A stretch of 64,000 nucleotides of DNA. Source: Manihot esculenta (lineage: Eukaryota; Streptophyta; Magnoliopsida; Malpighiales; Euphorbiaceae). Location: assembly GCF_001659605.2 (NCBI RefSeq), contig NC_035171.2:28127825-28191824 (forward strand). The letters run 5' to 3'. Below, piece after piece: positions 1 through 14,041 of the stretch. Below the pieces are notes generated by a model. It was not told the origin of the DNA and did not search any database. It worked only from the letters and a program-made list of their open reading frames with translations. Position 1 is the first letter of the stretch. Every line of letters starts with the position of its first letter. The position numbers and the translations under genes were made by a program.

Positions 1-717
1 ATAAATTAACTTTAAATTCTATTAAGCCATATGTAATGACGTGGAATGGACCCCACTGAAACTTAACAGGAAGATGCAGCTGCCTCTTTTGATCTTCAAC
101 TTTATATAAAAAAGCTAAAATCATTATAACAGAAAAATTGCTAAGTATATGAATGGATAGAAATTATATGATAAAAAAAATCATAAAAAGTTATTAAATT
201 TGGTCTGATTCAATTTTTCTGTTATTAAATTTGGTCTGATTCAATTTTTCTGATTTATTTTTAAATCAACCAAACAAAACTGAAGAACCAAACTTTTTTA
301 GAATAATGATAAAAAATAATTTGGAAAACCTAATTAATCTATACAATTCTGTTAAAATCTAATAATCTTCATTCCTATTTTAAAAATATAAAGACCATAC
401 CATTGTAATGATAATGTAAAGACTAAATTATAATTTTTGTATAAAAAAATATACAGAAAATGGTAATAAGAAAAATAAAATAATTCATAGGATAGCGAGT
501 CATTACCTAAAAAATTTCTTCCATAAAATGCTTGCTGAAGCTTACAAAATTAAACACAAAGGACAAGAGAGATACCGGCATCACTAATAAGAAGTAACTC
601 AGCAAATTACATCCTCCCATATTTTTTTTCCCCTTTTCTTTACATGCTCATCCTGCAAGAAACTAAAATAAAAACCCAACAACAACAATCAAAAAGCTCG
701 AAATGTATTAGGATAAT
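1..717. other. AT-rich 3' flank of ACR4 with a 31-bp tandem duplication
   Basis: No gene was seen here. A 31-bp unit beginning ttattaaatttggtctgatt occurs twice in direct succession at 191-221 and 222-252. The stretch nearest the neighbouring gene should hold its 3' untranslated region and polyadenylation site, but I could not fix an end. Confidence 0.5.
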
Positions 718-3483
718 TCAGAAATTATGCTGCAAGAACAATCTTTCTCCAGGAGAAGCAGGCCCAATTTCTTCCTCCAAGCTCCTTAAACCATCCCCAG
801 CATTTCCAATGTATCCCTGATTTTTTGCTTCTGAGTTTTTCCCATCAACATCTGCTTCTGATACTGAGGATTTTCTTCTCTGGGAAGATGTAACACTTGG
901 AAATGTTATCCATGAGGGAGCTCGAAACTCAAACCTTTGATCTTCTGCTTCAACTGCATCAGTCTCTGATGCTGATCTATTTGAAGATCTTTGAGAAGAT
1001 TTTTTGTGCAACCTACTGCTTCCAAGAACCACCTCAGTAGGTAAAATTGGCTGCTCATTACATGGGCTGCCCATCAGCTGTGCAAGTGCACGCTCCAATG
1101 CTGTTGTTACTTTGTCCATTGATGGCCTCTCTTTGCCTTTCATTCTAACGCACTTGCAAGCCACATTTGCAATCCTTTTCAATGCTTCAAGATCAGGTGG
1201 AGGCTTCAAAACTGGATCCAAAATCATTGATATGTCTCCTGATTTGATCAGAGGAACTGCCCATTCCACGATATTTCCTTCTTCGTATTGCATGTCTATA
1301 GCTTTCCTGCCGCTAAGGATTTCCAAAAGCAACACACCAAAGCTGTAAACATCGGATTTTGTAGTAAGGTAGTGAAGTCTATAGTATTCAGGATCAAGAT
1401 AGCCAAGTGTTCCTGCAGGTAGCTCAGCTAATGGTGAGCTACTATCAGCTGGTCCCAACAAAGAGAGACCGAAATCAGCGACACGGGCATTGTGTTCTTC
1501 ATCGATTAGAATGTTGGAAGATTTTATGTCTCGATGGATTACAGGTGGGCAAGCATATCCGTGTAGGTATTCGATTCCCCGAGCTGCTTGGACTGCAATG
1601 GTGACTCTTCGAACCCAATCTAGCTGTTCTTTTAGTGCCTTGTTCTTCCCATGAAGATGCTGGTGCAAGGAACCATGAGCCATGAACTCATAAACCAGAA
1701 GCCTTTCTCCGCCTTCTTCACAATAGCCAAGCAAATTGAGCAAATGGGCATGATTTAATCTTGATAATAGATCAAGCTCAGTGTGGAATTCTTTCGAGTT
1801 CTTCTGCTTATCAGATGACACTATTGCCTTTTTAACAGCAACTACTGTTCCATTCTTCAATACCCCTTTATAAACACATGAAAAACTCCCTTTCCCCACT
1901 AAGGATTCGTCTTTGAATCCATTGGTAGCCCTCTCAAGTTCCTCATAAGAGAACATCTGGGCCCTCCTTATCTTAAGCTCGTCCAAGTCAGGGCGGATCT
2001 TTCCATTGTCTTTAGGAAATGAAGCACCACCAACTTTGTTTTTCTTGGACTTTGATTCCGTTTCTGAGCACTGGCAATTCCTCAATCTGTAGCGAACATA
2101 CAAAATAGCCGTCGCAGATACTACAATCACCAAGAATACAGCAAAGCCAATCTCCACTATGATGACTGGCAATTGCAATGACCAAAACCTATCGTCCTTC
2201 TTTCCTTTAGCAGCATCAGAATACAACGCAGAACAATTTGAAAAGCATTCAGCTGAATAACAACTTGAACAATTATAATCACATTGACGATCAGATTTCA
2301 AGGAACATTCAGTTTTCTTATACATTTCAGCAGGGCAACCATTACTGCAAGGCAAGCAGACGTGGGAATTGGGAGACTTGCAAGGTGCATTCTCATTGTT
2401 AAATTCATAAGAACCGGGTGAGCAAGGAGTAGTTTTGCAAAGTCCTGGTGAGACTGCCAAAGGCAGAGAGCTAGGAAACCCAAGACCCCAGCAAACAGGT
2501 ACGAGAGATTTCTCAGCAAGAATTCCACAAGTGAAGTAATTTCCAGCAGCAATTTCGTAGACCTTAATGCCACTAGGAGCTGGAGTGCTTGGCTTTACAA
2601 TAAAACCCCAACAAATCACTCCATGGTCATAGCTTTTGATCCCACAAGCATGGAACTTTCCTCCCACAATAGAAAGCATTGGATCACTTGGAGGCAAATC
2701 CACGTTTCCTTGACTTGAATATGCCACAGAGATCTCTTCCTCAAGGTCCAAGCTTCTTCCCCAGCAAAAGGATTTAGAATCCAGCTCTAAAATCCCACAA
2801 ACATGATACCCACCAGCTGATATCCTTTGAAACCTCAACTGTTCAGGAATTAAGCTTATCACATGGCTACTAGTCTCATCACCCCAACAAAAAACACTCC
2901 TGTTCTGAGAAAACAACCCACAATTAAACTCAGAACCAGCCGAGATTGATTGAATCTGTCCATCAAACGCATAGTTCTTGGTCATGTTATAACCCCAACA
3001 ATCAACAAGAGAATTGTTTCTGTGCCTGCCTGTTAATGGCTTCCTCAAGCCGCATAAATGGTAATCACCTGCACTGATTTCTATGTACTCAGCCTCTTTG
3101 ACCATAGGCTGAGGAACACCCATTTGAATGTACCCGCTACTTCCCCAACAATATGGCTGGTTAGATCCCATAAGAAGCCCACAGACAAAGCCATCACCAG
3201 CAGTTAAGCCAATAAAAGGGAAACGGGCTGGAGTGCCATAGATTATAGCAGAATTAGAACCATAACAGGTCACAAGATGAGACCCATCTGACTTTAAGCC
3301 ACAAAAAACGGGGCCATTCTCGCCATAAGAAATGGCGATGGTAGACATGGAGCCTAGGCCTGAAACCATCCACCATAAGTCCGATAGAACCACAAGTTGA
3401 ACAAGAACTCCAGCATTCCCAAATGTGCAAAACTTAAAAACCCATGTTAGAAAATCTCTAACCAAATGTCTGGAAATTGCCAT
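718..3483 (-). CDS. ACR4: CRINKLY4-type receptor-like serine/threonine kinase, ACR4 orthologue
   Basis: Intronless 921-codon gene. The family receptor controls epidermal differentiation and asymmetric root stem-cell divisions, and is a proposed receptor for CLE40-type peptides at the plasma membrane. Domains in order: a hydrophobic N-terminal signal region (about 1-46); seven crinkly/RCC1-like repeats rich in CWG and AGxxxxCG motifs (about 47-345); a TNFR-like cysteine region (about 345-420); one membrane segment (about 437-462); then a kinase with glycine loop GKGSFSCVYKG near 528, lysine in VAVKK, HRDIKSSN near 649 and DFG near 668, so an RD-type and apparently active kinase. The C-terminal tail ends SLEEEIGPASP...LFLQHNF. 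From my knowledge of Arabidopsis ACR4 (895 aa, also intronless) this tail and the kinase are very close to it, which separates this gene from the shorter CCR paralogues. The start chosen is the first ATG of the frame; the extreme N-terminus is the least certain part. Confidence 0.95.
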   Translation of the reverse strand: MAISRHLVRDFLTWVFKFCTFGNAGVLVQLVVLSDLWWMVSGLGSMSTIAISYGENGPVFCGLKSDGSHLVTCYGSNSAIIYGTPARFPFIGLTAGDGFVCGLLMGSNQPYCWGSSGYIQMGVPQPMVKEAEYIEISAGDYHLCGLRKPLTGRHRNNSLVDCWGYNMTKNYAFDGQIQSISAGSEFNCGLFSQNRSVFCWGDETSSHVISLIPEQLRFQRISAGGYHVCGILELDSKSFCWGRSLDLEEEISVAYSSQGNVDLPPSDPMLSIVGGKFHACGIKSYDHGVICWGFIVKPSTPAPSGIKVYEIAAGNYFTCGILAEKSLVPVCWGLGFPSSLPLAVSPGLCKTTPCSPGSYEFNNENAPCKSPNSHVCLPCSNGCPAEMYKKTECSLKSDRQCDYNCSSCYSAECFSNCSALYSDAAKGKKDDRFWSLQLPVIIVEIGFAVFLVIVVSATAILYVRYRLRNCQCSETESKSKKNKVGGASFPKDNGKIRPDLDELKIRRAQMFSYEELERATNGFKDESLVGKGSFSCVYKGVLKNGTVVAVKKAIVSSDKQKNSKEFHTELDLLSRLNHAHLLNLLGYCEEGGERLLVYEFMAHGSLHQHLHGKNKALKEQLDWVRRVTIAVQAARGIEYLHGYACPPVIHRDIKSSNILIDEEHNARVADFGLSLLGPADSSSPLAELPAGTLGYLDPEYYRLHYLTTKSDVYSFGVLLLEILSGRKAIDMQYEEGNIVEWAVPLIKSGDISMILDPVLKPPPDLEALKRIANVACKCVRMKGKERPSMDKVTTALERALAQLMGSPCNEQPILPTEVVLGSSRLHKKSSQRSSNRSASETDAVEAEDQRFEFRAPSWITFPSVTSSQRRKSSVSEADVDGKNSEAKNQGYIGNAGDGLRSLEEEIGPASPGERLFLQHNF

Positions 3484-4360
3484 TGCACAAGCTCAACCTT
3501 AATATACAAAGATCATAGAATATACCAACTTTGTGGTTGGATAGTTATCCATCAAAATCTAAGCTAGACAAGGACTTCTTGATTGCGACTTGCTTGTTGA
3601 TCAGGATATTTAAACCAAGATGAGAAATTCTTAGAAACCAGCTAAGAAAATACCAAAAACCATCAACTATGTACGCTAAAGAACCACTATACAAGCTCCT
3701 TCTTAGAAATGGTCAATAAGGTTAAAAAGCACAACTGTTCACTAAGAGAGCTTCATGAATATATGCTGCATTTGCAATAATGGAGAAGAAACCATATGAA
3801 TAAATCAGTATATGAGAAAATTAATGTCGACACTACCAAACCAAACTCACCAAAAGTCCCCAACTTTGACAAGAAGAAGCTGTAAAAATAATAACCTCAT
3901 GAACACAGCACCAATAAGTGATACCCAGTTGCTCGTCTTGCTTTAATCTAACACCCATGAGAAGCAAAGTTGAGTTTTTGCTTGTCTTCCTGCTTGAACA
4001 ATCAAGATACGATCCAAGAGAGAGCTTGTGTATCTCGGAAACCACAAACAAGAAGCATTAGATCGCAGAAGAGGCCATAAAGCAAGCTTCCTAAAAGTTC
4101 ATCACAGATGAAAAAGTCTCCATTTTTAGCAAAAGATTATTCTCATGGCTACCCTTTAGCATGATAATTACAAGATATAGATGAAAAAGGGTTGTGGAAG
4201 AAAATTGGAGGTGAGGTAGATTTGTTGAAGAAGGTAGTTGCAGAGAGTATTGTTGTTTCAAGCAAGAATGGAAGGGGGGGAGAGAGAGGGAAATAAATGT
4301 CCATAAAAATGGAGCTTCTGAAAATGGGCAGTGTAGGTGAAGACATTAAATGGGCAGTTA
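3484..4360 (-). promoter_or_regulatory. Upstream region of ACR4, probable leader and promoter
   Basis: No other gene is visible here. On the minus strand a pyrimidine-rich CT/C tract (complement of about 4270-4292) lies about 790 bp upstream of the start codon, as is common in plant 5' leaders or core promoters. I could not place a TATA box or a transcription start. Short open frames here have no recognisable domain. Confidence 0.3.
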
Positions 4361-4569
4361 ATGCAGTTCGATGCTTTCCTGCCTGGATTACTGCTCACAC
4401 TTTTTCAATATATATATTTTTTAAAATGTTCATATGCATCCCTTTGCTCCTTTGGGCATTTTCTGCATTCATTTTATCTTTTTCTCCTGGAAAATTTATC
4501 TTTATCTTGTAATGCATGCATATCTATATTGCCGGCCTATAATAATAATGATTATATTATTTACAATAA

Positions 4570-4601
<32 letters not shown>

Positions 4602-7600
4602 GGTGATGTAAGGCTAAATATACAATTTTATCTTTTGAGGATGTACAATTTAATTAATTTGTATTTTTTGCTTAAGTTATTTTTAAATTTTCAATTTTAA
4701 TTCAATTTAATTTAAAAATTAAAATTTTCAAGTTAAATTTTCTTTATTTTTTGGTTTATTTCAAAAATTAAGATCAGTTTTTTTTAAGTAAAATTTCTTG
4801 ATTTATTCTTAAAATTAAAAACTCGGTTGCATGTGAAATTTTTAATAAAATTTCAATTTGATAATTTCAATAAAATTCCAGTAAACCATATATAATTTCA
4901 ATTTTTTAAAAAATAAATTTATTATTAATCAAATTGTATTTTACTATTTCAATCAAGAAAATTAATATAAAAAGATTAATTTAATTATTTTTTTTTTCAA
5001 ATGAAAATTAGGGAGTAAAATCTGATATCTTTCAAATTTATTTAAATATACTTACCATCAGACTAAAATTATCAGACTAAAATTATGAGTACAATTAAAT
5101 TAAATTTTTATAAAAATTTTAATGTGAAATTGGGTAAATACTCTTAAAATGCTTGCTTATAAATGATCTTATATTATTTATTATTAAGGCAGGTCATGTT
5201 GAAAACTAATTAATTCTTTGGTTAGCACAAAGGTATTTCATTTGCTAACAAAATGAAGTTTTTTAAAATACATAAAAATTATTATTTATATCAAATTAAT
5301 TAATAATTAATCATTTTTTATATTTAATATTACATGGTTTTCTAAATATTATGTAGTAATAGTTTGATTTGAAATTTTAATTTCCAATGGTGGATTATAG
5401 ACGTCCAAGAGTATTTTTTAATACTTTCTTTTTGAAATAATTATTTTTTTATACTCTTTTGGTCTAATTGATTTCTTTTGCTTATTTTATTTCTAAAACT
5501 TTATATACGTATTTAAGTTTAAATATATCAATGACTTTATTCAGTTTTATTTTATCAAAATATAACCAACACTCATATTAATTTTTTTAATTTTATTTTA
5601 TTCTTGATAATTAAAAAAAATTTCACTTAAATTTTGATTTTAATGAGATTTAAAATGAAAATAAAGATTTTGTTTGCTATTCAAATTCGATTCATAGATA
5701 AAAGAAATTTAAATTTAACAACTCTATAGAATTTAAAATATTTAAATAGATGCAAATACGATCAAAATAATAATAATAAAAAATTTATTATTTAATTTTT
5801 AAATTTAAAAATCTTTTTATTTTTCAATTGGAAAAAAGCAGGTTATTTTAGGATTAGGATATCATATCTTCTTAATTCATTCCATCTCTCGGTTTCTTTA
5901 GCATTTTGAGCTCAATAATTTTCTTTTCTTCTTTATATTTTTCTGTAATTTATAATATTTTTTAATAGCTAAAATTTTTTTATCCATTGAAAGTTAATAT
6001 AATTGAATTTTTTATGAGTCGTGAGATTTAATATGATTTTTTCTAATCTTAAATTGTTATTTTCATTTTTTTTTCTCTGTTTTCAAGGAACCAACCTTCA
6101 TCATTGTGGCTCAACTAGATATTATTAACTAATTTAAGTAAATAGGTATTATTTAATTGAGTTAATATAAGTAGTAATTAATATATCTATTTATATTAAG
6201 AAATTAAATAATTTAGTTTAAATAATTTATTATAATTATTAATTAATTTTAATTTTTTTAATATAATTAATTAATTAAATTTATATGATTGTTTGAATTG
6301 GTAATTAATCAAAAATTAATTTAACATTTAATAGAAAGAATCTATTAAATTCACTTATTTAAACACTTAAACAAAAAATAAATAAATTATCTTTAAAATT
6401 AATGATGAATTACTTAGATTACAATTGTTTCATTTTATTATTTCATCATATTTATTATTTTTTCTCTCAAAATTTTTTTAATTAAAATTCTCAATTGGAT
6501 TTTTTTTATAACATTTAAAATAAATAAATTTAAAATAATAAATATTCATTCATTCTATTTACAAAATTTTTAAATTAAAAAAATCATATTTGAATGATTA
6601 TCAATATAAATTTTTTATTTTTTATTTTAAATCAAGTTTATTAAACCAAATCACACAATTAAATATAACCCTAGATTAGAATTAGAATTTTATAAGAATC
6701 TCATTTAATTTATTTTACTGAAAGAATTCAATTTTTCTTAAAAAAATCATTTAAAAAATAAAAATTATATATGATTGTTCAAAAATGTATTTATTTTTTT
6801 TTATAAAAAAATTATTAAAAACAAAGTCGTATACAATCCATTAATAAGAAGGTAAGGAAAGAGGAAAAAAAAAGAAGGAAAAACATAAACTCTCACATTA
6901 TGGAAACTGGTAATAAATTAAAGAAATAATATTTTTTCATAAAACTATTAAATGCTGAATGCATTTTCTTTTTCATAAAATCATTACCTTTTTAATATTA
7001 TTGTAATCTAATTTATTAAACGCATTCACAAATTTAGTCTAATAATAAATATATCTCACAATTTTTATCTTTTTGTTTTCTCCCTCTCTGTTCTTTCATT
7101 TTTCTTCTGAAAAAAAAATAAAAAATAAAATTATAAACAATTATAAAATTATAATAAATTATAATATTTAAAACTAAATAATAAATTTTTTTAAATAATA
7201 ACCGAATAATAAATATAAGGATTTAAATATATAACGAATATAAAGTTGAGAGGTTAAATACTTAATTCTTTATAAGTTCCTAGTCTATAATAAATTTTGC
7301 CCAAACCTCATCTTTATACATTTTAAAAAGATATTATGGCCAAAAAAAAATTACAATTTTATATTTATTGTAATTATACTTTTAGTTTTTATCAATAAAT
7401 TTGAAATAATAATTTATCTTGATTTTATTTTAATTAAATAAAATTATTTTTTATTGGCTTTTTTTAAAATCTATTTAATATGGTTATTGTGTAGCATTAC
7501 TTTTAGAACTATTATTAAAAAAATAATTTTATTAAATATATTTGTTATAAAATATTAAAAATTAATTTATAATAACATTAACATGATTTTATTTTAAGAA

Positions 7601-10600
7601 TATCAAAATAATGAAATATTTTTTTAAATTGTTTTTCTAAATTGTTCTTTTAATTTTTAAATATAATGTCAATCGAACACTTTTTTTTAAATTATGCTAA
7701 TGCTTTTTAAAAAAAAAGTAATATAATTATGCTAATAATCAGTGTATGTTTTAAAAAAATTAGTAAGATACGGATTAAGTTAGAAGTCATAATAGATAAT
7801 CGCCAAAAAATTATATCCTTTTAATTTTATTGTAATTTCACTCAATAATATTTTTTTTAATTAAATTTTACTTTTTTAAAAAATTAATAATTTTATTTTA
7901 AACTTTTAAATTATTATTAATTCTATTTTAAAATTTACTAATATGATAACCACATATTGTATGACATGACGATGACCTGTCAGGTGATATTACAAAATTT
8001 GAACTTCTTATATAAAAAATTATTTTTATTTAATTGACATTTTCATTTACTTCATACGAAATTAAAGATTTTTTTTTGGAAAAGAAATAACTCAATTATT
8101 TCAGTATAATTAAATTACTTTTTATAAAAAATAACTTATTTATCAACTCTAATTAAGCTTCTTTTTATGAAATGACATTCAAAAGTAATACTTTTAAACT
8201 AAATATATATCTTACGAAAAATTTTTAAATAGATAAACTTATTAAAGGATTTTCAATTTATTACTAATTAGTTTGACTTAAATAAATATATTTTTAATTA
8301 AGAAAATAAAGTATGAATCCAATATTAAATTTAGTAACCGATTTAAGATTCTAATTGTCTAATTCATTTTAATTTTCTTTTTTATATTTTCCATATTTGT
8401 ATTATATTTTTCAAAGGAAAATATTTTTTTCATATTTATTTTGTCCTTTTTAAATATCGTCTTCTCTTATTCTGACCTATTTAATAATTATTACTAAAAA
8501 ATCATGTAATTTTTTAGGAAGTAAAAAATAAAACTAAAGAGTGGATAAGTGACCATATCATTGAGAAAATCTCTTATAAATTACCTAAAAGTTAAAAGAG
8601 AAAAAGGTTTAATTAAATTATTATAATTAACTTTTTTATTTTTAACATTCTTATGTTTAGCTTTTTCATTTAAAAAAATAGGAAATTAATTTTTTTATTA
8701 ATTTAGTTAAATAAAAATTTAATACTTTTAAATTTAATAAATTAAAATTATATTTTTTACTAATGTAATTTTTAATTAAATTATAATTAGCTTAATATAA
8801 TTATATTAAATTTAAAATTGTTCAATGTATATTTCACTTTTATTAAATATAAATAATATATCACTAAATATTTTTTAGTTATGTTGCATTTACTTTCTTA
8901 AATATAAATGTTGTATTCATCTCTTTAAATATAAAAATTATAGGTATTAAAAATTTTAATTTATTTTTATCAGGGCAAAAACATGAAGAGATTATAAATA
9001 CAAGCCAAAGGTCCAAAACTAATAAAAAAAATTAAATTTAGAAAATAAGATATAATATAAACCAAATCCAACTAGCAAACCAAACTAAATAAATCAAATT
9101 AAAGTAACAAATTCAATAACACTGATTGATTGACCACCGCTGAAAGCATCGATTTTCTAGCACCAGCATCGATATTAGAAGCATAATGCAATCCCAAAAT
9201 CAATAAAAAAAAAAAAAGTAAAAGAAAAAACACCCTCTCAAGCAGATTTCATATAGAATTCTCTCTCAAAATACCGCTCCAAAACCAATAAACACAAAAC
9301 AGAAAAGACAAAGAAAAATAATCACCTGTCCTGAATAAGGGAGGAAAACAAGACAGGGGAAAGGAAACAAAACAAAAAGTCAAGTAAAAACACGAAACAA
9401 TCTCACTTTTCTAAAGAAGGGAAGAAGTAAAGGTAAACATCTAAAAGAAACAGCCAATAAAATCGCCACAAGGCCACGAACCAACACCAAATAAACCTGT
9501 TCTCTTTCATTTTCAAGAAAATCTTAATTTATCAACTTATATTCCTGTAGTTGTTGTATATTTTTAAATGGTTTTATTCTCCAGAAAATAAATTACTTTC
9601 ATATCTTCAATCTGCCTTTGGAAAATTGTTTATTACACACCAACTCCAAGCTAGTTACAGTTTTTTTTTATGTTTATTTTTTTATTCATATAATTGATAC
9701 ATCATATGCTATTTAAGTATAAAAATAAATAAAATTATGATTTTTTAAAATGTTGTTATAGTTAAAGAATCGTAATTTATCGTAGAAAAACAATTAAACA
9801 ATAAAAAATTATATTATTATTATTATTGTTGTTATTTAAGCCTACGCCCGATAAAATCACTAGGAATATTTTATATTGACATTGAGAATAAATTTATTAA
9901 TTTCAAAAATTTATACTACAAATTATTTAAAATAAAACTCTAATTAATTTAAATTTAGAAATTTTTTATAAATGGGTAGTTTTATTTTTAATAAAATTGT
10001 AATTTTAAATATTATTATTATTATAAATATAACAATATTTTTTTAATTGATAGCTAGGACGAATCTTTGACTCATAATTTTTATATTACAAGATTTGAAG
10101 TAGCCTATGAAACAAGCGGGTCAAAGGCTAGAAGCAATCAAGGAAAATAATAAAGTTTTTTTTTTCACGACAGAATATGAAATTATAATAAATTGGTTTG
10201 CTGAACAATTCAAGATTACATTAAAAGTCTTGAGCCCCACAACCACAAATAGAATATTAATAGAGATGAAGAGGAAAAAATTGTGAGAAAATTAAAATTA
10301 ATTAAGCAAACAAATCCCTTCATTCATTCTAGATTTTGGGATTCAGTTTTAATCATATTTAACTGAACTATTTTATCAAGTGTATGCATACCAGACATTG
10401 GACATTTAAGAAAGTGTATGAATGTCCACACCAAAATTATTTGAGAAGATCTTGGTAGGGTATGTTAATTAAGAATTTGTGCAACAAAATCAAGAAAATC
10501 TTCAAAGATTTTGATAAAACTATTTATTAATAGTAGTTGCAAGACACTATGGCAAGAATTTAAGGGACAACTTATTAATACCCATCTATTTTTATGTGAA

Positions 10601-13500
10601 CTACGTGATAAAGAAAGTTTTCTTGGTCTTCCTCACATGAATTTTTCAATGCTCGATTTTGAGCCAAGTAGCATTCATATCTCATCTACTTGATGAGAAA
10701 GACGAGCCCAAGAGTGTAGAAATTAAACAGGTAACCTCCATACAAAACCAAAAGACTGGATTTTCCTTGCCACCATTTATAATTTTCTTGTACACCAACA
10801 ATGTGAGAACTTTATGCCCACGAGTCATGTTCCAAAACATTATCATTCATTAGGATTGAGCCACATATTTTATCCTTTGACAAGGCCATCTAAGAGAGAG
10901 AGTGTTTGTTTAAACTACTTTTGACTTAATTCTTAAAAAATCCTTGATTCCAAACGAAAATAAAATTTTACCTCCATTGACTCTGCTCCATGTGGATTTT
11001 TGTATCCCAGTCACCAAACAATCTTGTATCGTACGAATGGCTCAAAGTTTTCCACAACGTAGATAAGATAATACACATCTCACAGGCCATTAAAAGAAAA
11101 GGTTTGGAAGAAGAATGAAAAATTGCAATTATTTCCAAACTACCTCAAAAGTTTATGCAAACCAAATAAATCAAACATCCAAACGAACTTAATTCATGAA
11201 AAATCTAAACAAGTGAGGTTGAATCATAAGACACATAAATAGAACAGAAGAATCCTTTTTAGAATGCATAAAAGAATTGGGATGTCGCAAAAGATCCAAA
11301 AAATAAATAAATATTCAAAGCAGGGATTGATTCCTCAAAAAATAAGTTAATACAAATAATTGTATAAAACATCAGAAACTACCACCCATTGATTATGTAC
11401 TACTTACTATTATATATTTAAATTAGATTGGCTTTCTAACTGCTATAAGGAAAGAGAAGAGAAATTACAAAGGCTTTTAACACCTTGTAGAATACCTTGT
11501 GAACGCCTTGTAGGTTGGCTTTCTAACTGCTACTGCTCTCCTGAGAATGCAGAAGTAGAACCTGCGATTAGAAGAGAGTTTAGATGGCATGCTTAAATGA
11601 CTGAAGGCTACACGCATAACTTTTATGTATGGTCAAACCCTAGGTTGAACCGATTTCACCAATGTCCAGCAATAAATCAAGTAGAAAACCAGCATTCAAC
11701 ATCTAATTCAAAATGGCTGGGTAGCTCCAGCAAATCTTAAAAAATGAAGCCTACAATGAATTTAAATAGGCCGAAACAAACATACACCTACGTATTATTT
11801 GCATTTAACTTACTGACCTAAATCAAAATCAAAACCCGTCAAACACTTAGAACTCATAAAAGATACAATGTTATCAACGATTTGTTAAAAAAATAATAAG
11901 AAATTTAAAGCATATTCACCAAAACTATATTACAATCAACAAGAAGTCCAACAATCATCAATGATATAATTAATATGATAATGCTTATTATAATTATAGG
12001 GGTTGAATAGGTTACAATTTAAACTCAAGTATTCAATGGGTTAATCCTAAATAGTCGAAGGTGTACATCCCTGTTCAGCCAAATTAAATTATTATGATCA
12101 ATGCCTGAATTTTAGCTCAAAATACATTTCGATACCTATTGTTTCAAAATTAGCAATTTTACACTAAACTTTTCCTTGAAGTTTTACATTAGAGAAAATT
12201 TTGGCTGCTTAACACTCCATTTGTTTTAAGGAAAATAATTTGTATATAGAAAATATTTCTATATTTTCTAAAATAATTTATTTTCCATTGGTTGCAATGT
12301 TAAAAATGAAAAGATATTAATAAATTTAGGCTTTGCTTACGGCAATAACTTGCATTTGGAAAATATTTGCCATCCAAAATATTTTATGTGAAAATAACTT
12401 ATTTTTTATTGTTCGGTTGTAATATTAAAAACAAAGCTATTACTAAATTCATACATAGTAGTGCTAATAAAATTCTTAAAGTTCAAAAATGATTTCTTCT
12501 TCCCAAAATAGAAAGTTGTTATCTTTATAATCACTTAATTTTTCTTTTGACATTTTCGCTATGATAAAAAATATTCTATTCATTTTCCTTAAAAATGGCT
12601 TAATTTTTTCTTTAATATTTTATGTTGACCAATTTTCATGTGTGCCCCAAACATAAAAAGATAATAAAAATATTTTCTGCAAAACAATCAGAGTCTTGTG
12701 TATTTAAAGTTTATGACTTTCCCTTTTAAAAAGCTAGTTTAATTTTCTTAGAAATAGCTTAATTTTTTCTTTGGCTAAAAAAAATTTTTTTTTTCATTTT
12801 TCAGAAATGACTTTTTATTTGAAAAGAGGATATCAGTTTTCTTAAAAATGACTTAATTTTTATTTCAACATTTTTTGTTGACCAATTTTCTTATTTCAAC
12901 ATTTTTTGTTGACCGATTTTCTTATGTCACTCTCTGTAAAACTAACAATCTTATGTATATAAAGTTTATGCTTTCCTCCTATTAAAAGAGCTAGTTCATT
13001 TTCGCTAAAAATAGCTTAATTTTCTTTTCTACTACAAAAATATTTTTTATTGACTAAATTTTTTGAATGCCCCAAATGTCAAAAAATACCAAAAATATTT
13101 TCCAGCCTACAAGTATTTCAAGGCAACATGTAGCCACACAGCTAATTTTGAAATGGTGTGCATCCGTTATTTATGTGAAGTTCCCTTACCTCGTCCAATG
13201 ATCAATGTAGTTCAGAAAACAATTATTTGAACTTCCATCAAGCTTTAAACTATGCTTGATATAGAGCTAGGAGCAAACACGTGTCTACATGTAAAGTTTC
13301 AAGTGATGTAAATTAATATTACCCTTTTCTACGCAACATGATATCATGAGCACCTAATTGATCAATCCCCTATTGGTTTTTAGAACTGCAATGCATGAAG
13401 GATTGCACAATCTAAAAGAGGACTCTTAACAATACAAAGGACCCCTCAGATTCATTTTTAAAGTTAACACAACAATTGAAGAGAACTAATGGTTAGGCAT
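4361..13500. other. AT-rich intergenic DNA without a supported gene
   Basis: About 9 kb of very AT-rich sequence. It contains a (TTA)10 microsatellite at 4571-4600 and long A/T runs. A slightly more GC-rich, A-rich patch at about 9000-9500 resembles decayed retroelement leader or LINE sequence but has no coding signal. Around 10500-10860 and 11430-11780 complexity is higher, with short open frames, but no family is recognisable. I see no supported gene. Confidence 0.5.
12861..12922. repeat. 31-bp tandem duplication inside a degenerate repeat block
   Basis: A unit beginning tatttcaacattttttgttg occurs at 12861-12891 and again at 12892-12922 with one or two changes. It lies in a block (about 12200-13110) in which related phrases such as gttgaccaattttc and gccccaaa recur several times. 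That suggests several decayed copies of one small repeat. A similar style of sequence recurs near 45480-45990. Confidence 0.55.
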
Positions 13501-14041
13501 AAAGAGGATTATATATGACTGCACCTCATATGCAGAAGAGTTGTCGACTCAATAATGCCAAATTTGCCAATCCCAGTGGTGTAGCCAGCATTTCTCGAAC
13601 TCACTATAAGGGAAATAAAAAAGCAATAGATCACACAACATATTAAAAACTGTTGAGGCATGAAGCGAAAACATGTAATGAGAAAACTAACTACTAATGT
13701 CAAGACATAGCATAGTCTCCCATAGCAGCAAAATACAATGCATGTGGTCCTGCAATGGTGAAAAAGTAGTTCATGCTTTCCAATATTGAACTTCTGCATA
13801 TGACTTGTAGGCAAAGCGAAGATCCACAAACTTGGCAACAAAAGAGAGCTGACTTCAAATGATATTCAGTTTTCATGAAAAATTACTTCAAAACTTTTTT
13901 TGATACTTCACTTGAAATTACCAGACTATGGATTGGACAGCTGGAGACTTCATACATATATCACAGCACCAAAGGGGTTCCTAGAGCTCACATCCAAGGC
14001 GTGTGGCTTAGAGAGGTGACTGCAAATGGGGTGGTAGGAAG
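13501..14041. other. Higher-complexity stretch of unknown origin beside the MITE
   Basis: The minus strand shows exon-like patches with pyrimidine-rich AG sites, for example one encoding GYTTGIGKFGIIES near 13530-13600 and one encoding GPHALYFAAMGDYAMS near 13690-13745. They lie in different frames separated by stops and match no family I know. It may be a decayed gene fragment, but no function can be given. Confidence 0.25.

Noticed and set aside
1004..1604. Plus-strand open frames opposite ACR4
   Set aside because: They are shadows of the conserved kinase coding sequence on the minus strand, with no independent signals.
10511..10853. Two overlapping short plus-strand frames, one ending at a good-looking donor (KSVEIKQ/gtaacc)
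   Set aside because: There is no upstream or downstream partner exon in phase and no recognised domain. A single donor-like site is not enough to call a gene.
13509..13841. 110-codon minus-strand frame with a hydrophobic middle
   Set aside because: The hydrophobic stretch comes from T-rich sequence. The exon-like patches lie in other frames separated by stops. No family match could be argued, so it was kept only as an unexplained stretch.
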